A stretch of DNA of 6,563 bases from Acidobacteriota bacterium (GTDB taxonomy: Bacteria > Acidobacteriota > Blastocatellia > RBC074): NCBI GenBank assembly GCA_013140935.1, contig JABFSD010000904.1, positions 1-6,563 of the forward strand. The letters run 5' to 3'. Below are positions 5,405-6,563 of this stretch, piece by piece (positions within the stretch are counted from its first letter, which is position 1; each line of letters begins with the position of its first letter). A program made the translations under genes and the position numbers. The notes under the pieces were generated by a model. It had not been told where the DNA came from. It saw nothing but the letters and a program-made list of their open reading frames with translations, and made no database searches.

Positions 5405-5416
5405 AAGGGCGAGAAC

Positions 5417-5459
5417 GGGTTTCGGAAAACCCCGCAACGTGTCGTCGCGGCGTGTTGCG
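5417..5459 (+). other. Two small hairpins in the 5' leader of the subtilisin-like gene
   Basis: GGGTTT (5417-5422) pairs with AAACCC (5427-5432) around a CGGA loop. CGCAAC (5433-5438) pairs with GTTGCG (5454-5459). They sit between copy C and the Shine-Dalgarno (AAGGAG 5478-5483). They could affect mRNA stability or translation, but no known riboswitch class is recognised and short stems can occur by chance. Confidence 0.3.
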
Positions 5460-5489
5460 CACGATAGAAACAGACCTAAGGAGAAGGCT

Positions 5490-6563
5490 ATGTATTTGAA
5501 TAACGGATTATTAAACCCACGCAAAAGAGGCATCGTCACCAGCTTGCTGTTGATGGCTTTGATGGTATTGGTGATCGGCATGTCGGCGATGCGCGTTACC
5601 GAAGCGCAGGAACACGAATCGCAAAAACTTCGCAAACACGCAAACGCCATTGCCAATCGTTACATCGTCGTATTGCGCGACGACGCGGTGAGCAACTTCG
5701 CGGGAGACGAGCCGGTCAAGCAACTCGGCAATTCGTTCGCCGCCGCATACAGCGCGCAAGTCGAACGAACGTACCAACACGCGCTCAAAGGCTACGCGAT
5801 GACGATGAGTGAGACGGCGGCTTATTCGCTCAGTAATGACCCGCGTGTCGCTTACGTCGAAGAAGACACGGAAATCACTCTCGAACCCATGCCTACCGAC
5901 ACGCCGGAACAGAACTTGACGCAAGGCAATGCGACGTGGGGGCTGGATCGCATAGATCAGCGCGGGCTGCCGTTGGATGGCAGCTACAACTATCAGGCGA
6001 CGGGACGCGGCGTGAATGTTTACGTGATTGACACCGGCATTCGCGGCTCGCATGCGGAGTTCAATGGCCGCGTTACGCCAGCTTTCGATGCCGTCAATGA
6101 CGGAAACGGCGTCAACGATTGCCAAGGGCACGGCACGCACGTCGCGGGTACGATTGGCGGCGCAACTTATGGGGTCGCCAAGGGCGTGAACTTTTACGCC
6201 GTGCGCATCTTCGACTGCAACGGCAAAGGCGAATGGTCGGACATGGTCGCAGGTGTGGATTGGGTCACGGCCCACCATCTTAAACCCGCCGTCGCCAACC
6301 TGAGCGGCGGCGGGCCGGTGAGCCAGGCCATGGATGATGCCGTGAAAAACGCCATCGCCGCCGGCGTGACCTTCGTTGTGGCCGCCATGAACGATCATCA
6401 GGATGCGTGCAATGTCTCGCCCGCGCGCGCCGCAGGCACGATCACCGTGGGCGCGACAACCGATGCCGATGTGCGATCTTCGTTTTCCAATTACGGCAAT
6501 TGTGTGAACATCTTTGCCCCCGGCTTTGGAATCACCAGTGCAGGCATTGCGAACGATTACGCC
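5490..6563 (+). CDS. Secreted subtilisin-like serine protease (S8, proteinase K-like) with I9 propeptide, C-terminus missing
   Basis: The start is ATG 5490 with AAGGAG at 5478-5483 and a 6-base spacer. The frame is open for 358 codons to the window edge. Residues 1-39 are a signal peptide (PRKRG, a long hydrophobic core, TEA|Q). Residues about 57-128 match an inhibitor I9 propeptide ([11 protein letters not shown] to [13 protein letters not shown]), which normally chaperones folding and is then cleaved off. The S8 catalytic domain follows from about residue 150. Catalytic D181 lies in VYVIDTGI and H214 in [10 protein letters not shown], and the oxyanion-hole Asn is N301. The serine motif (GTS-M-A type) lies beyond the window. 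[19 protein letters not shown] and [18 protein letters not shown] are typical of the proteinase K branch. The residue before N301 is Met where Gly is usual. The protein is exported and probably degrades extracellular protein. Element C is its likely control region. Confidence 0.93.
   Translation, partial: MYLNNGLLNPRKRGIVTSLLLMALMVLVIGMSAMRVTEAQEHESQKLRKHANAIANRYIVVLRDDAVSNFAGDEPVKQLGNSFAAAYSAQVERTYQHALKGYAMTMSETAAYSLSNDPRVAYVEEDTEITLEPMPTDTPEQNLTQGNATWGLDRIDQRGLPLDGSYNYQATGRGVNVYVIDTGIRGSHAEFNGRVTPAFDAVNDGNGVNDCQGHGTHVAGTIGGATYGVAKGVNFYAVRIFDCNGKGEWSDMVAGVDWVTAHHLKPAVANLSGGGPVSQAMDDAVKNAIAAGVTFVVAAMNDHQDACNVSPARAAGTITVGATTDADVRSSFSNYGNCVNIFAPGFGITSAGIANDYA

Noticed and set aside
5511..6398. 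Long minus-strand reading frame opposite the subtilisin-like gene.
   Set aside because: The plus strand has a complete signal peptide, propeptide and catalytic motifs; the antisense frame is His/Arg-rich with no domain and reflects codon bias.

Overview
The window looks like a chromosomal piece from a moderately GC-rich soil- or sediment-type bacterium, most likely Acidobacteriota (Blastocatellia-like). This placement is an inference from protein style: a secreted protein with the N-terminus typical of acidobacterial CHAT/TPR proteins, a DinB-like protein, an Rpn-type nuclease with a DUF4351-like tail, and secreted peptidases. No rRNA or marker gene is present to confirm it. No tRNA, rRNA or CRISPR array was seen.

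Layout. Positions 1-462 (minus) hold the start of a secreted protein cut by the window edge; its last 10 visible codons look inverted. Positions 624-1990 (plus) are a two-gene operon with overlapping ATGA: a seven-helix membrane protein of unknown function, then a DinB-like protein ending in five copies of a 15-bp repeat. Converging on it with an 8-bp gap is a minus-strand Rpn/PD-(D/E)XK nuclease (1999-2874). Next come a secreted thermolysin-like metallopeptidase (3042-4901, plus), its terminator (4923-4971), a 346-bp MITE-like element with 10-bp target duplications (4984-5329), and the start of a secreted subtilisin-like protease with an I9 propeptide (5490 to the end, plus).

The most notable signal is not a gene. 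A 38-bp element, with core TCATGTGATGCCTTGC, exactly 6 variable bases, then CTGCCAGTA, occurs three times (532-569, 2929-2966, 5367-5404). Every copy lies in the same orientation 54-85 bases upstream of the start codon of a plus-strand gene or operon with a strong Shine-Dalgarno. An A-tract precedes each copy. The spacing suits a promoter read by an alternative (ECF-like) sigma factor, or an activator site. It would place the membrane protein/DinB operon and both secreted peptidases in one regulon. In copies A and B the similarity extends upstream into a TTGAC motif that faces the divergent minus-strand gene, so the module may be bidirectional.
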